The position numbers and the translations under genes were made by a program. Of a DNA stretch of 43,461 nt, positions 30,853-37,487 are shown piece after piece. The stretch's first letter is position 1. Each line of letters starts with the position of its first letter. The notes beneath the pieces are model-generated. The model saw nothing but the letters and a program-made list of their open reading frames with translations. It ran no database searches and was not told the DNA's origin. This DNA comes from a virus. The stretch lies in IMG/VR virus record IMGVR_UViG_3300030222_000030, positions 1 through 43,461 of that record; one strand, written 5' to 3'.

Positions 30853-31161
30853 TCAGCCCTCCCCATCGCCGCGCTCAAGCCGCGCGGCGTATCTCAGCAG
30901 CACATCGCCATGGCAAGGCGCATCCAGCGCGCACCAGCAGGCCAGGTCCTTGCCGGCAAGCTCATGAACCGGCAGCTGCGGAATCGTCAGATGTTCGAAC
31001 AGGCGGCAGGCTTCGGCCGCATCCATCGGCGCCCCGGTTTCGGGCGACGGAGCGCCAACCTTGAACGGATTGCCCCATTTCGACGGCCGCGCGACGATCA
31101 CCGCGTCCGGCGCGTCGCAGCGCCAGGGGCGCTTCCGGGTCATCTGGATACGTTTAGGCAT
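30853..31161 (-). CDS. DUF4326 family protein, 102 aa
   Basis: [12 protein letters not shown] near residue 22, then [23 protein letters not shown], are the conserved blocks of DUF4326, a small family common in phages, of unknown function. The cysteines and histidine of the second block may bind metal. ATG 31161 overlaps the GapR-like gene stop by eight bases; longer starts are inside that gene. Confidence 0.82.
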   Translation of the reverse strand: MPKRIQMTRKRPWRCDAPDAVIVARPSKWGNPFKVGAPSPETGAPMDAAEACRLFEHLTIPQLPVHELAGKDLACWCALDAPCHGDVLLRYAARLERGDGEG

Positions 31162-31414
31162 CGCCTGCCCCCGCCATGCCAAGCGCGTGTTCATAAAGCT
31201 CCAGGACGGAGTCCTCTTCCTCGCGCTGGTGCGGTTGCTTGCGCCGGCGGGCGATAACCAGCTTCAGGATCTTGACGTCGAACCCGACGCCCTTGGCCTC
31301 GGCATAGACGTCCTTTTTGTCGTCGTTGATCGCCTTGTTTTCTTCTTCCAGCCGTTCGATGCGCTCGACAAAGGCCCGCAATTGATCGGTGGCAATTCCA
31401 CCCGGATCTCTCAT
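31154..31414 (-). CDS. GapR-like DUF2312 protein, 86 aa
   Basis: DUF2312 pattern: [20 protein letters not shown], then [19 protein letters not shown] and [27 protein letters not shown]. GapR is the alphaproteobacterial nucleoid protein that clamps overtwisted, AT-rich DNA ahead of forks and stimulates topoisomerases. Here it is phage-borne, in an early operon. It may help phage replication or rewire host DNA topology; that is inference. ATG 31414 overlaps the upstream stop as ATGA. Confidence 0.9.
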   Translation of the reverse strand: MRDPGGIATDQLRAFVERIERLEEENKAINDDKKDVYAEAKGVGFDVKILKLVIARRRKQPHQREEEDSVLELYEHALGMAGAGDA

Positions 31415-31596
31415 GATGTTTTTGCCCTCCACTTCCTTTGATAAGAGGCGTTCAACGCCTTGCGCCGCGCGGCCCATTGCGGGTCCAGGAAGTTGCGCGC
31501 CACGAATGCGCTGACACCGGCCTTGGCCGCCGCCGCGCGCCAGCTGTCGCCCTCCTGCCGGGCCGCGGTCACAATGCGGATTTGCTCCTGCGTCAT
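31411..31596 (-). CDS. small helix-turn-helix protein, paralogue 2, 61 aa
   Basis: [19 protein letters not shown] with [22 protein letters not shown] is a short homeodomain/resolvase-type helix-turn-helix: helix, turn (GVSA), recognition helix. It is clearly related to the gene just upstream (31593-31784), sharing VARN, DP-WAARR and the same length, so they arose by duplication. Overlaps both neighbours as ATGA. Basic C-terminus should bind DNA. Confidence 0.68.
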   Translation of the reverse strand: MTQEQIRIVTAARQEGDSWRAAAAKAGVSAFVARNFLDPQWAARRKALNASYQRKWRAKTS

Positions 31597-31784
31597 GCCG
31601 CCCCCGCCTCTTCCCGGCGCCGCGCCCGGTTCGCATTCACTTGCCGCCGCCGGCGGGCGGCCCACCTCGGGTCGAAATGATTGCGCGCAACGAAGTAACT
31701 GACGCCCGCGAGTTTGGCCGCGCGGTTCCAGCTATGCCCGCAATTGCGCGCCGTGCGCACGGCCCGGATCTGGTCCAGCGTCAT
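31593..31784 (-). CDS. small helix-turn-helix protein, paralogue 1, 63 aa
   Basis: [43 protein letters not shown] and a basic tail. Same architecture as the next gene. ATG 31784 overlaps the methyltransferase stop as ATGA. The two together may bind adjacent or slightly different sites, or form heterodimers (inference). Confidence 0.68.
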   Translation of the reverse strand: MTLDQIRAVRTARNCGHSWNRAAKLAGVSYFVARNHFDPRWAARRRRQVNANRARRREEAGAA

Positions 31785-32509
31785 GTCGACACCTCTTCGG
31801 TTTGGGAAAAAAGCGGGCCGAACCCGTCGCAGACAGGCGCCTCGTTTGCCGCCAGCTTCAGATCGGAAGGTCTGGAATGCCGGTGCGCTGCACCGGGCGC
31901 GATCCAGCGAAGCCGCGGCTTGCCATCGTGCCCGTCCGTGCGCCAGATCACCCAGCAATAGGCGGTCGCGGTTTTGCCGTCCGGGTCCCACTTGCCGCGC
32001 GCGATCGGCACCCGCTCGGCAAAGACGCCGACCATGGCCGGTGGCTTCGGCAGGAAAAGCTGCCTTGCCCGGTCCAGCGTTTCCAGCCAGCGCAGCTGCA
32101 CGAAGACGGCCACACCCCGGCGCGGCGCGTGCTCAAACGCGCGCTCGACGAAGCGTTGCGGCAGGTCGCCATAAGGCGGATTGGTGATGATCCAGTCAAA
32201 ACGTCCCGCAGGGTGCTGCGATGCCGGGTCGAGACAGAGAAAGTCCCACTCCGGCCCGAACGCCTGATTGAAACCCCGGTCGAACAGATCGGAGGCGAAC
32301 ACTTCGGCGAAATAGTCGGCCAGCGGCACCGCCATGTGCCCGCCGCCGCAGGCCGGTTCCCAGACCGACAGGTCCGTGCCGGGCTCCAGATCAAGCAGGT
32401 CGGCGCACAGCGCGCGGGTCGCCCATGGGGGCGTTGGAAAATAGTCCGGCGACTTCGCCGCTTCCAGGCGCGAGGCCATGACGGCACGATGCGACGTCAG
32501 CTCAACCAT
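31781..32509 (-). CDS. SAM-dependent DNA methyltransferase (NPPY type), 242 aa
   Basis: Motif I EPACGGG at residues 51-57 and motif IV NPPY at 110-113 give an N6-adenine or N4-cytosine methyltransferase-like fold; FPTPPWATRAL near the N-terminus is typical of phage members. ATG 32509 overlaps the XRE gene by eight bases. It is the third methyltransferase in the prophage. It could methylate DNA or RNA; substrate unknown. Confidence 0.8.
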   Translation of the reverse strand: MVELTSHRAVMASRLEAAKSPDYFPTPPWATRALCADLLDLEPGTDLSVWEPACGGGHMAVPLADYFAEVFASDLFDRGFNQAFGPEWDFLCLDPASQHPAGRFDWIITNPPYGDLPQRFVERAFEHAPRRGVAVFVQLRWLETLDRARQLFLPKPPAMVGVFAERVPIARGKWDPDGKTATAYCWVIWRTDGHDGKPRLRWIAPGAAHRHSRPSDLKLAANEAPVCDGFGPLFSQTEEVST

Positions 32510-32822
32510 CGGCCCGCGCCTCGCGTTCAAGACACGCGCTTGCTTCAGGTGCGACAGTGGTATGTTCACATGAAACATCCTGTGAAACACGCAAGCCGTC
32601 GAACGGGTCGTAATCCAGAACAAGGCAAAGTTTCAGATAGCTTTCCGCGCTGATCTTGTGCCCGCGCGACGCCCGCCGAACGGTAATTTCATTGAGGCCG
32701 CTGTCCCGGCTGATCTTGCGCAAGGAATTGTCGGGTCGGCCTGCGATGGCGGCCAGAACCGCCGCAAGACGGCTGAAATCCAACTGCCCGCCGGGCAGCA
32801 AGTGTGCATAATCCTCGTTCAT
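32502..32822 (-). CDS. XRE-type regulator, 106 aa
   Basis: NSLRKISRDSGLNEITVRRASRGHKISAESYLKLCLVLDYDP is a Cro/CI-type helix-turn-helix (residues about 32-75), with a short acidic tail. It is embedded in the early operon (ATGA with the preceding gene at 32819), so it may modulate early transcription rather than hold lysogeny. No peptidase domain. Confidence 0.75.
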   Translation of the reverse strand: MNEDYAHLLPGGQLDFSRLAAVLAAIAGRPDNSLRKISRDSGLNEITVRRASRGHKISAESYLKLCLVLDYDPFDGLRVSQDVSCEHTTVAPEASACLEREARADG

Positions 32823-33187
32823 GCCGCGCCCTTTCTGCCGTCCACCCGCCGCCGCGCCTCTTCCACCGAGACCGGCGCCACCCCGCCGCCCGGACCGGGC
32901 TCAAACGCGGCGCCAAGGTCCGCCACAAGCACGGGTGCGCCGTGCTTTGTCGCCAGTCTCAGCCCGGTCCAGGCGGCAAGGGTTTTCTGTGTGTGTGTCG
33001 ACGAAAAGCCGCCGGCCAGTGCGGCCTTGACCTTGCAAAGGTCCAGCCCGGTGTCTTCGGCGATCACCGCCGCGATGAAACCGAACCCGACCGGCTCCTG
33101 CCGGGTTCTAAGGCGGTGCTGCCCCCGCGCCCGCGAGAACACTTTCAGGGTCTGGCGAATGTCGGCCGTTGCGGCTTGTGCGCTCAT
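32819..33187 (-). CDS. hypothetical protein, 122 aa
   Basis: Starts at ATG 33187 (ATGA overlap with the DnaA-domain-like gene). N-terminal helical, then FGFIAAVIAEDTGLDLCKVKAALAGG, then beta-rich. No recognised family. Ends with a basic tail (RRRVDGRKGAA). Position between a DnaA-like and an XRE gene suggests a replication or control role (inference). Confidence 0.6.
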   Translation of the reverse strand: MSAQAATADIRQTLKVFSRARGQHRLRTRQEPVGFGFIAAVIAEDTGLDLCKVKAALAGGFSSTHTQKTLAAWTGLRLATKHGAPVLVADLGAAFEPGPGGGVAPVSVEEARRRVDGRKGAA

Positions 33188-33720
33188 TCGCCGCCGCCTT
33201 TCGGGCGCCCGCCGCGCGTCCAGTCTCTTGGCAGGCCGTGCAATTCGGCATGCCGCCGGGCGCCTTCGCGCACGGTGTTGTCGCTCTTGTACATGAGCCG
33301 CCCGACTTCCAGCGCCGACATCCCGCTTGCGGACATCAGCATGTAAAAGGCTTCGCGCCGGGCTTCGCCGCACCAATGCGCGCGCCCGCTCATCAGGTCC
33401 ACGGCGCTCATGTCATAGGCGCGGCAAATCTCCGTCAGGATCGTGAAGGCAAGCGCCGGGTCGGCTTTTGAGCCTTCTTTCACGGCGGGCCTGATCATCG
33501 GCAGCGCGTCGGGCGCCGGCGGCATCTGCCCCACCTTGCCGCGCGGCTGGTTTTCCGGGTCGAAGAAATGACGCCCCGGCACCTTCGCCGGCAGGCTCTC
33601 GCGCGGGCGCACGTGCGAGGCCGCCTGTTTGACGCGCTCGGCGCGCGCCGGGTCGCGCGGCGTCACCAGGCAGGCGCCGAGCAGTGCTTCGGCTGGGTCG
33701 CGGGTCGGCGTCAGGCTCAT
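33184..33720 (-). CDS. DnaA domain-IV-like DNA-binding protein, 178 aa
   Basis: Residues 88-160 match the DnaA C-terminal fold: AFTILTEICRAYDMSAVDLMS, RREAFYMLMSASGMSALEVGRL, then SDNTVREGARR in place of the DnaA signature DHTTV. The N-terminal 85 residues are Pro/Arg-rich and disordered, without AAA+ motifs, so it cannot act as a full initiator. Such truncated proteins could compete for DnaA boxes or act in phage replication. ATGA overlaps at both ends. Confidence 0.78.
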   Translation of the reverse strand: MSLTPTRDPAEALLGACLVTPRDPARAERVKQAASHVRPRESLPAKVPGRHFFDPENQPRGKVGQMPPAPDALPMIRPAVKEGSKADPALAFTILTEICRAYDMSAVDLMSGRAHWCGEARREAFYMLMSASGMSALEVGRLMYKSDNTVREGARRHAELHGLPRDWTRGGRPKGGGE

Positions 33721-33956
33721 GCGTCACCGCCTTCCTGCCGGTCGGCCAATTCGCGCAGCAGCCCGGCAATGAAGGTCAGCTCATTGGCTTCGTTGACTGC
33801 CTCGCGTTTGTCCTCGGGCTGGAAGCGCTCCGGGTCCAGCCCGGCCAGCTGTGCGCCGACATGCGCACGGCGCATCGCGTTGCCGGAAAACTCGGTCGCC
33901 CGCGCCGACAGGCGCCGCAGGTCCTCAGGCCTGCACTGGTCAAGAAAAGAGGTCAT
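33717..33956 (-). CDS. hypothetical early-operon protein, 79 aa
   Basis: ATG 33956 follows GAGAGG; an upstream in-frame GTG at 33965 is less well placed. Product: FLDQCRPEDLRRLSARATEF then acidic, helical. No family recognised. A hairpin overlaps the ribosome site (33966-33984), so translation may be structure-controlled. Confidence 0.6.
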   Translation of the reverse strand: MTSFLDQCRPEDLRRLSARATEFSGNAMRRAHVGAQLAGLDPERFQPEDKREAVNEANELTFIAGLLRELADRQEGGDA

Positions 33957-33965
33957 GCAAGGCAC

Positions 33966-33984
33966 CTCTCGACTTTAACGAGAG
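33966..33984 (-). promoter_or_regulatory. hairpin over the ribosome site of the gene at 33956
   Basis: CTCTCG (33984-33979) pairs with CGAGAG (33971-33966) on the minus strand, loop TTAAAGT. The right arm is most of the GAGAGG Shine-Dalgarno used by ATG 33956. It could mask the site; short stem, so the effect is uncertain. Confidence 0.4.
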
Positions 33985-34024
33985 ACTTTGCTGAAATACT
34001 GCCGATTGAGCTTAGAGGGTTGTA

Positions 34025-34390
34025 ATGACCACTGAAGAATTGTTTCTTTTGGCAGCGTTTGCTGTCGCAGTTTCCCTTATTGGCGTCCTCATTCGTTTCG
34101 CACAAAAAAGCGCAGTCGAAAAAGCGCTCACCTCGACACCCACCCAGATCAGCAATACGTCTGTGCAAATTGGCTATGCGGGCACCGACGGAAGAGTAGA
34201 AGACCTTACGGTTAGGATTTCGAGGGCATATAGAAAGGATGGCTTGGTGTTCTTCGAGGCGCGAACGCCGGGTTTCGTCGATGAACGGACATTCAGCGTG
34301 CACAACGTTACTTGGCTGAAGGACGACCTCACCAACGAGTTTCTGGAGGGCGCCGCGGCCCGAGCATGGTTTAAGTCCAGAGTTACCTAA
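34025..34390 (+). CDS. membrane-anchored protein, moron, 121 aa
   Basis: Plus strand in a leftward operon. AGAGGG precedes ATG 34025. A single membrane segment (residues about 6-24) starts the protein; the remainder is soluble, with strands (VQIGYAGTDGRVEDLTVRISR) and mixed charge. Likely anchored to the inner membrane, with orientation not determined. No family recognised. Lower GC than the neighbours. It neighbours the VasI-like gene, and both could form a lysogenic-conversion cassette. Confidence 0.65.
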   Translation: MTTEELFLLAAFAVAVSLIGVLIRFAQKSAVEKALTSTPTQISNTSVQIGYAGTDGRVEDLTVRISRAYRKDGLVFFEARTPGFVDERTFSVHNVTWLKDDLTNEFLEGAAARAWFKSRVT

Positions 34391-34473
34391 AACTCTCATG
34401 CGTCACCGCCTTTCCGCTCGACTCCTGCGGGCATTCTTGTTGAAATGCAGCTTTTGAGGGGAGTTTCTGAAAG

Positions 34474-35112
34474 ATGAGATTTGCAGCCGCGCTGTTCTTC
34501 GCCGCGTTGCTTGGCCTTGTCGGGCCGTCCTTTGCAGCTGACGATCCGAAAACCTGCGCGATGATCCCCGAAGACAAGTATCGGCTTGCCTGCTACGACC
34601 GGCACTTCCGGGAACCGATGAACCAACCAGTCGACGCTGACATGACGCCAGACGAAGCCAATGAGACCTGGCGCGAAAACTGGCGCCGCAAGATTGAAAA
34701 ATCCGGCTTTGACGACAGCAAAAAAGTCATCCTCTTTTCGCAATCGACCGCAAAGTATGAGTCCCGCTTCAAAAGCAACTACATCACTCTTGTGATTGCC
34801 TGTCGCGAGAACACGACAAGCCTGTGGTTCAATTTTGGTGGGCTTTTCATGTCCGACCTGAACAACGGCAAAATCGATTACCGGATCGACAAACGAAAGC
34901 CAGGCGCGAAGAACTTTCGCGAATCCAACAATCACGAAGCCCTCGGCTTGTGGAGCGGCAGCAGCTCCATTCCGTTCATCAAACAGCTTTTCGGAGCTCA
35001 AACCCTTTTGATCCGCGCCACACCGCACAGCGAAAGCGCGGTGACCGGAGAATTTAAGATTGGCGGGCTGGAATATGCCATCAAGCCGCTGCGCGAAGCC
35101 TGCAGCTGGTAA
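34474..35112 (+). CDS. VasI/TagO-like periplasmic protein with signal peptide, moron, 212 aa
   Basis: Cleavable signal peptide (residues 1-21, SFA-AD). CAMIPEDKYRLACYDRHF near residues 28-45 is the CYD pattern of VasI/TagO-type proteins; later strands (VILFSQSTAKYESRF; LVIACRENTTSLWF; YRIDKR; NHEALGLWSG) and the end IKPLREACSW match the family. VasI proteins are periplasmic and associated with type VI secretion in bacteria, but phages also carry them without such systems. Here no other type VI gene is present, so an envelope role is more likely. AGGGGAG upstream. Confidence 0.72.
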   Translation: MRFAAALFFAALLGLVGPSFAADDPKTCAMIPEDKYRLACYDRHFREPMNQPVDADMTPDEANETWRENWRRKIEKSGFDDSKKVILFSQSTAKYESRFKSNYITLVIACRENTTSLWFNFGGLFMSDLNNGKIDYRIDKRKPGAKNFRESNNHEALGLWSGSSSIPFIKQLFGAQTLLIRATPHSESAVTGEFKIGGLEYAIKPLREACSW

Positions 35113-35114
35113 CC

Positions 35115-35492
35115 TCATTCGCCGCCCTCCCCTTGCTCCAGGCGGTCGCGCGCGGCCATGGCGGCCCGCAAAATGTCGTCGATGAGATCCAGCGCGCCGT
35201 CGCCGCGCACGGGCACGAAGCGCCCGCCGGCCAGCGCGCACAGGGTTTCAAGCAGCGGCGCCACCTCGCCGCGTTCGGCGCAGTCGACAATCAGGTCGGC
35301 CATGACGTCCGCCGGCACGAACGTGTCCCTGTGCCGGTCGTTTTCGGTGTTGCAATAGTCGGAAAGCTGCTGCCGGGAGACCCGCGTGATCGACGCCGCG
35401 CTGTCCTGCCCGCCGCACAGGCGGACGGTGCGCTGAGTGGTGACCTTCAAGGCCCGAAGATCGTCCGCCGATGTGGGCCGATGCACCGTCAC
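35115..35492 (-). CDS. hypothetical early regulator-like protein, 125 aa
   Basis: Starts at GTG 35492 with a GTGA overlap on the preceding gene and a GGGG site. VTTQRTVRLCGGQDSAASITRVSRQQLSDYCNTENDRHRDTFVPADVMADLI suggests a small helix-turn-helix-like, phage regulatory protein. A helical second half follows. First or second gene of the leftward transcript. No family named. It shares a boundary with the plus-strand VasI-like gene, which ends three bases away. Confidence 0.6.
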   Translation of the reverse strand: MTVHRPTSADDLRALKVTTQRTVRLCGGQDSAASITRVSRQQLSDYCNTENDRHRDTFVPADVMADLIVDCAERGEVAPLLETLCALAGGRFVPVRGDGALDLIDDILRAAMAARDRLEQGEGGE

Positions 35493-35803
35493 GATTGCAC
35501 CCCGCAATTTTCATCGGTTTTGCGGGATGACAGATCGGTTTCGGCCACGGATGATTGCGGCAAAAGACACGGATCGACGTTTTCAACGCCATACACCCGT
35601 ATCAACCGCAAGGTTTCTTCATGAATGAACGCCCGAATAGCCGACGCCTTCTGGGAAAGGACGTCCCCGCCGTCGCTCAACCGTTCATACAATCGCCCGT
35701 CCCTAGCAACGACGCGGCCGAAGTGTGTCGGGGACATTCGTTCGCCGCACTGCCGCTTGAGCGTCAGGAACGCGTCGATGGGATTGAGCAATTCGTGTGC
35801 CAT
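35489..35803 (-). CDS. Cro-position regulator, probably leaderless, 104 aa
   Basis: First gene read leftward from the immunity promoter. SPTHFGRVVARDGRLYERLSDGGDV with a following SAIRAFIHEE matches a small alphaproteobacterial DNA-binding pattern (x-x-FG-x-D-x-L-x-x-L). ATG 35803 lies where transcription should start (-10 at 35814-35809), so the mRNA may be leaderless. The longer frame starting at 35842 would begin inside the promoter and is rejected. It is placed as Cro is in lambda, but direct homology is not claimed. Confidence 0.65.
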   Translation of the reverse strand: MAHELLNPIDAFLTLKRQCGERMSPTHFGRVVARDGRLYERLSDGGDVLSQKASAIRAFIHEETLRLIRVYGVENVDPCLLPQSSVAETDLSSRKTDENCGVQS

Positions 35804-35808
35804 GCGCG

Positions 35809-35838
35809 AGTAAATGCACGCACTAGCGTTCATGTCAA
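35809..35838 (-). promoter_or_regulatory. leftward early promoter
   Basis: On the minus strand TTGACA (35838-35833), 18-base spacer, TTTACT (35814-35809). Operator A fills the spacer. It drives the early operon and, if the -10 is right, transcription starts at or near ATG 35803. Confidence 0.7.
35815..35832. promoter_or_regulatory. immunity operator A
   Basis: TGCACG-CACTAG-CGTTCA, one mismatch from the palindrome TGCACG-N6-CGTGCA. Lies in the spacer of the leftward promoter, where a bound repressor blocks it. Its centre is 30 bases from operator B. Confidence 0.65.
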
Positions 35839-35844
35839 TCATAA

Positions 35845-35862
35845 TGCACGAATTAACGTGCG
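35845..35862. promoter_or_regulatory. immunity operator B
   Basis: TGCACG-AATTAA-CGTGCG, one mismatch from TGCACG-N6-CGTGCA. Sits upstream of both the leftward -35 and the repressor -10 (35885-35890), so occupancy could activate repressor synthesis while helping to hold the early promoter. Confidence 0.6.
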
Positions 35863-35884
35863 TGCTATGACTTGTGAAGGACTC

Positions 35885-35890
35885 TATAAA
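35885..35890 (+). promoter_or_regulatory. repressor gene -10 element
   Basis: TATAAA seven bases before ATG 35897. No consensus -35 at the right distance; GTGCTA is at that place. Together with the short distance it suggests an activated, leaderless repressor transcript. Confidence 0.45.
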
Positions 35891-35896
35891 TCTGTC

Positions 35897-36499
35897 ATGA
35901 GCACACGTCCGATTGACAGGATTGCCGCCGCTATACTCTTGAGCGGGCAGAGCAAAAGAAGCCTCTCCAAGTCAGCAAAGCTTGGCGTCAACGCAGTGTC
36001 TCAGTTATTCACAAAAGAACAAATGCCAGGCCACAAAGGCTTGTCGGCACTCTGTGATGTTCTTTCCATCGATATGGGATGGGTGCTGACGGGAACCCCC
36101 AGGAACCCGAGCATCGACACTCTGCTGGAAATCGTTGACGGATTGAGCTTTGACGAGAAAAGCAAGGTTGTAGAAAGACTGGCTAGCCGTGAAAAGCTTA
36201 CGCTAGACGAACTTCGCAGCATTTCAGAGGAAGCCCAATTGCCATTTGACGCGCTTCAGTCATGGGTGATCGGAAAAGAAGCGCAGCCGAGCGACCCGGC
36301 CAGCGTCGCGGCTTTTGATGAACTGGCAATGATTGCAAACGGAAATGAGCTCAACAGCGACTTACTCATGGAAGCGCTAGAGGAAGCTTACCAGATTGAG
36401 CGAGAAGTTTACGGCAAGCTGGGCCCTGCCGCTACGCGCGCCAAGCTCGTAAAGCGGATCTACGCTCTCAAGATTTCCGGCAAGTCAGACAGCCAATAA
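35897..36499 (+). CDS. phage immunity repressor (CI-like, without S24 peptidase), 200 aa
   Basis: ATG 35897 gives a protein with an XRE helix-turn-helix near residues 18-62: SKRSLSKSAKLGVNAVSQLF and HKGLSALCDVLSIDMGWVLTG. The rest is acidic and helical (about 75-190), probably for dimerisation. No Ser/Lys peptidase motifs are seen, so induction would not be by LexA-type self-cleavage. It diverges from the regulator at 35489-35803 across the operators A and B. Longer upstream in-frame starts lie in the divergent gene and are rejected. The ribosome site is poor, which fits leaderless translation. Confidence 0.75.
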   Translation: MSTRPIDRIAAAILLSGQSKRSLSKSAKLGVNAVSQLFTKEQMPGHKGLSALCDVLSIDMGWVLTGTPRNPSIDTLLEIVDGLSFDEKSKVVERLASREKLTLDELRSISEEAQLPFDALQSWVIGKEAQPSDPASVAAFDELAMIANGNELNSDLLMEALEEAYQIEREVYGKLGPAATRAKLVKRIYALKISGKSDSQ

Positions 36500-36510
36500 A
36501 TACCGCAATT

Positions 36511-36538
36511 TACAACCTATGCGATTTCATAGGTTGTA
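36511..36538 (+). terminator. 11-base inverted repeat after the repressor gene
   Basis: TACAACCTATG (36511-36521) pairs perfectly with CATAGGTTGTA (36528-36538), loop CGATTT. It follows the stop at 36499 closely, but no strong T-run follows, so it may be a weak terminator, RNA stabiliser or binding site. Confidence 0.5.
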
Positions 36539-36666
36539 TTCGTCAGTATTAACACTTCAACTCAAAATTGACCTTTACAGCATTCAAACTTTGCATCTTT
36601 AATGACTGAACGACAATTCATGTGGCGCAAAACACCACTACTCAACCGTGCACTTCGGGACGAACC

Positions 36667-36939
36667 ATGGGCAATGCTAGTGACCGCGACAAGCTTATCA
36701 GGTTCGCCGAGGACCTTTATAAGGATGTCGAACCGCGCCCCGAATACATTGAACTGAGAAACTTCCTCGACGAATGCGCCGAGTACAATTTGACGGTGTT
36801 CCTCAGCTCTTTCGTTTGTCACGGACTCTTCGGTCACAGCCAGCCTGAAACATTGACAGGAAAGGATATCGAGCTTTTCATGAAGCACGCCGACTTTTTC
36901 CTGCAAACCGCCATGCTGCAACGGAGCATGATGCCATGA
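36667..36939 (+). CDS. hypothetical lysogeny-side protein, 90 aa
   Basis: ATG 36667 chosen with a GGGA site; GTG 36622 would give a longer form. Product: RDKLIRFAEDLYKDVEPRPEYIELRNFLDECAEYN then VFLSSFVCHGLFGHSQPETLTG, mixed helical. Overlaps the next gene by ATGA at 36936. Lower GC than structural genes. No family recognised. Confidence 0.6.
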   Translation: MGNASDRDKLIRFAEDLYKDVEPRPEYIELRNFLDECAEYNLTVFLSSFVCHGLFGHSQPETLTGKDIELFMKHADFFLQTAMLQRSMMP

Positions 36940-37487
36940 CCAACACGGCAACCAGGCTGGACTTTGACTTTTTGTCATCGACAAATGACGAGATTGCGAA
37001 ACAGATCGTTTCCGAATGCCTCCGCAGTGATTTTTTGATCTCCGAAAGCCTCGGTCGATTCTCCGAACAGCTTGTCATTCTGGACGGAAACCCTGCGACG
37101 TTGGATTCTCCCCGTATCCTGTTCGGTGGCGGCGATACCCTCGCCTCAAACGAATTTGAACTGGATTGGCCCAAAACGCCTGTTTCGCCGCAGAACGTTT
37201 TCAGTGAGACGTATAGGCAGCTGACCTCTAGCGGATACAAGGATTGCATCAACGATACGAACGTCGTCATCGAGCATATTGATTGCCACGATGCCATGAC
37301 AAGCGTTCACCGGCCCGTGTCTTATTCTCGCATAGTGTTTCCCGTGACAAACGGTCTAGGCGCTTGGTTTATCGGCGTTTACGCCTTCAACTCTCGATCG
37401 GCCCAATATCCAAGGGCCTTTGAAGCAGCTGGACGATCCCTGCCGGATCACATCCTAAGAAACACAAATCTTCATATGCCGTGTTAG
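36936..37487 (+). CDS. hypothetical protein, PAS-like element, 183 aa
   Basis: Coupled to the preceding gene (ATGA). Residues about 125-150 (HRPVSYSRIVFPVTNGLGAW) resemble the last strand of alphaproteobacterial PAS_5-type domains, found in sensory or regulatory proteins; resemblance is partial. Its 3' end overlaps the converging gene 37387-38121 by 101 bases. Part of an accessory block downstream of the repressor, probably expressed in lysogens (inference). Confidence 0.55.
   Translation: MTNTATRLDFDFLSSTNDEIAKQIVSECLRSDFLISESLGRFSEQLVILDGNPATLDSPRILFGGGDTLASNEFELDWPKTPVSPQNVFSETYRQLTSSGYKDCINDTNVVIEHIDCHDAMTSVHRPVSYSRIVFPVTNGLGAWFIGVYAFNSRSAQYPRAFEAAGRSLPDHILRNTNLHMPC

Noticed and set aside
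34474-35112. Evidence of a type VI secretion locus
   Set aside because: Only a VasI/TagO-like protein is present; no Hcp, VgrG, sheath or ATPase gene is found in the window.
34396-35241. Minus-strand frame opposite the VasI-like gene
   Set aside because: The plus frame has a signal peptide and family features. The minus frame begins within the gene at 35115-35492 in another phase and lacks a start site.
35555-35896. N-terminal extension of the repressor frame
   Set aside because: The upstream open frame runs through the divergent gene and the operators; the helix-turn-helix begins near ATG 35897.
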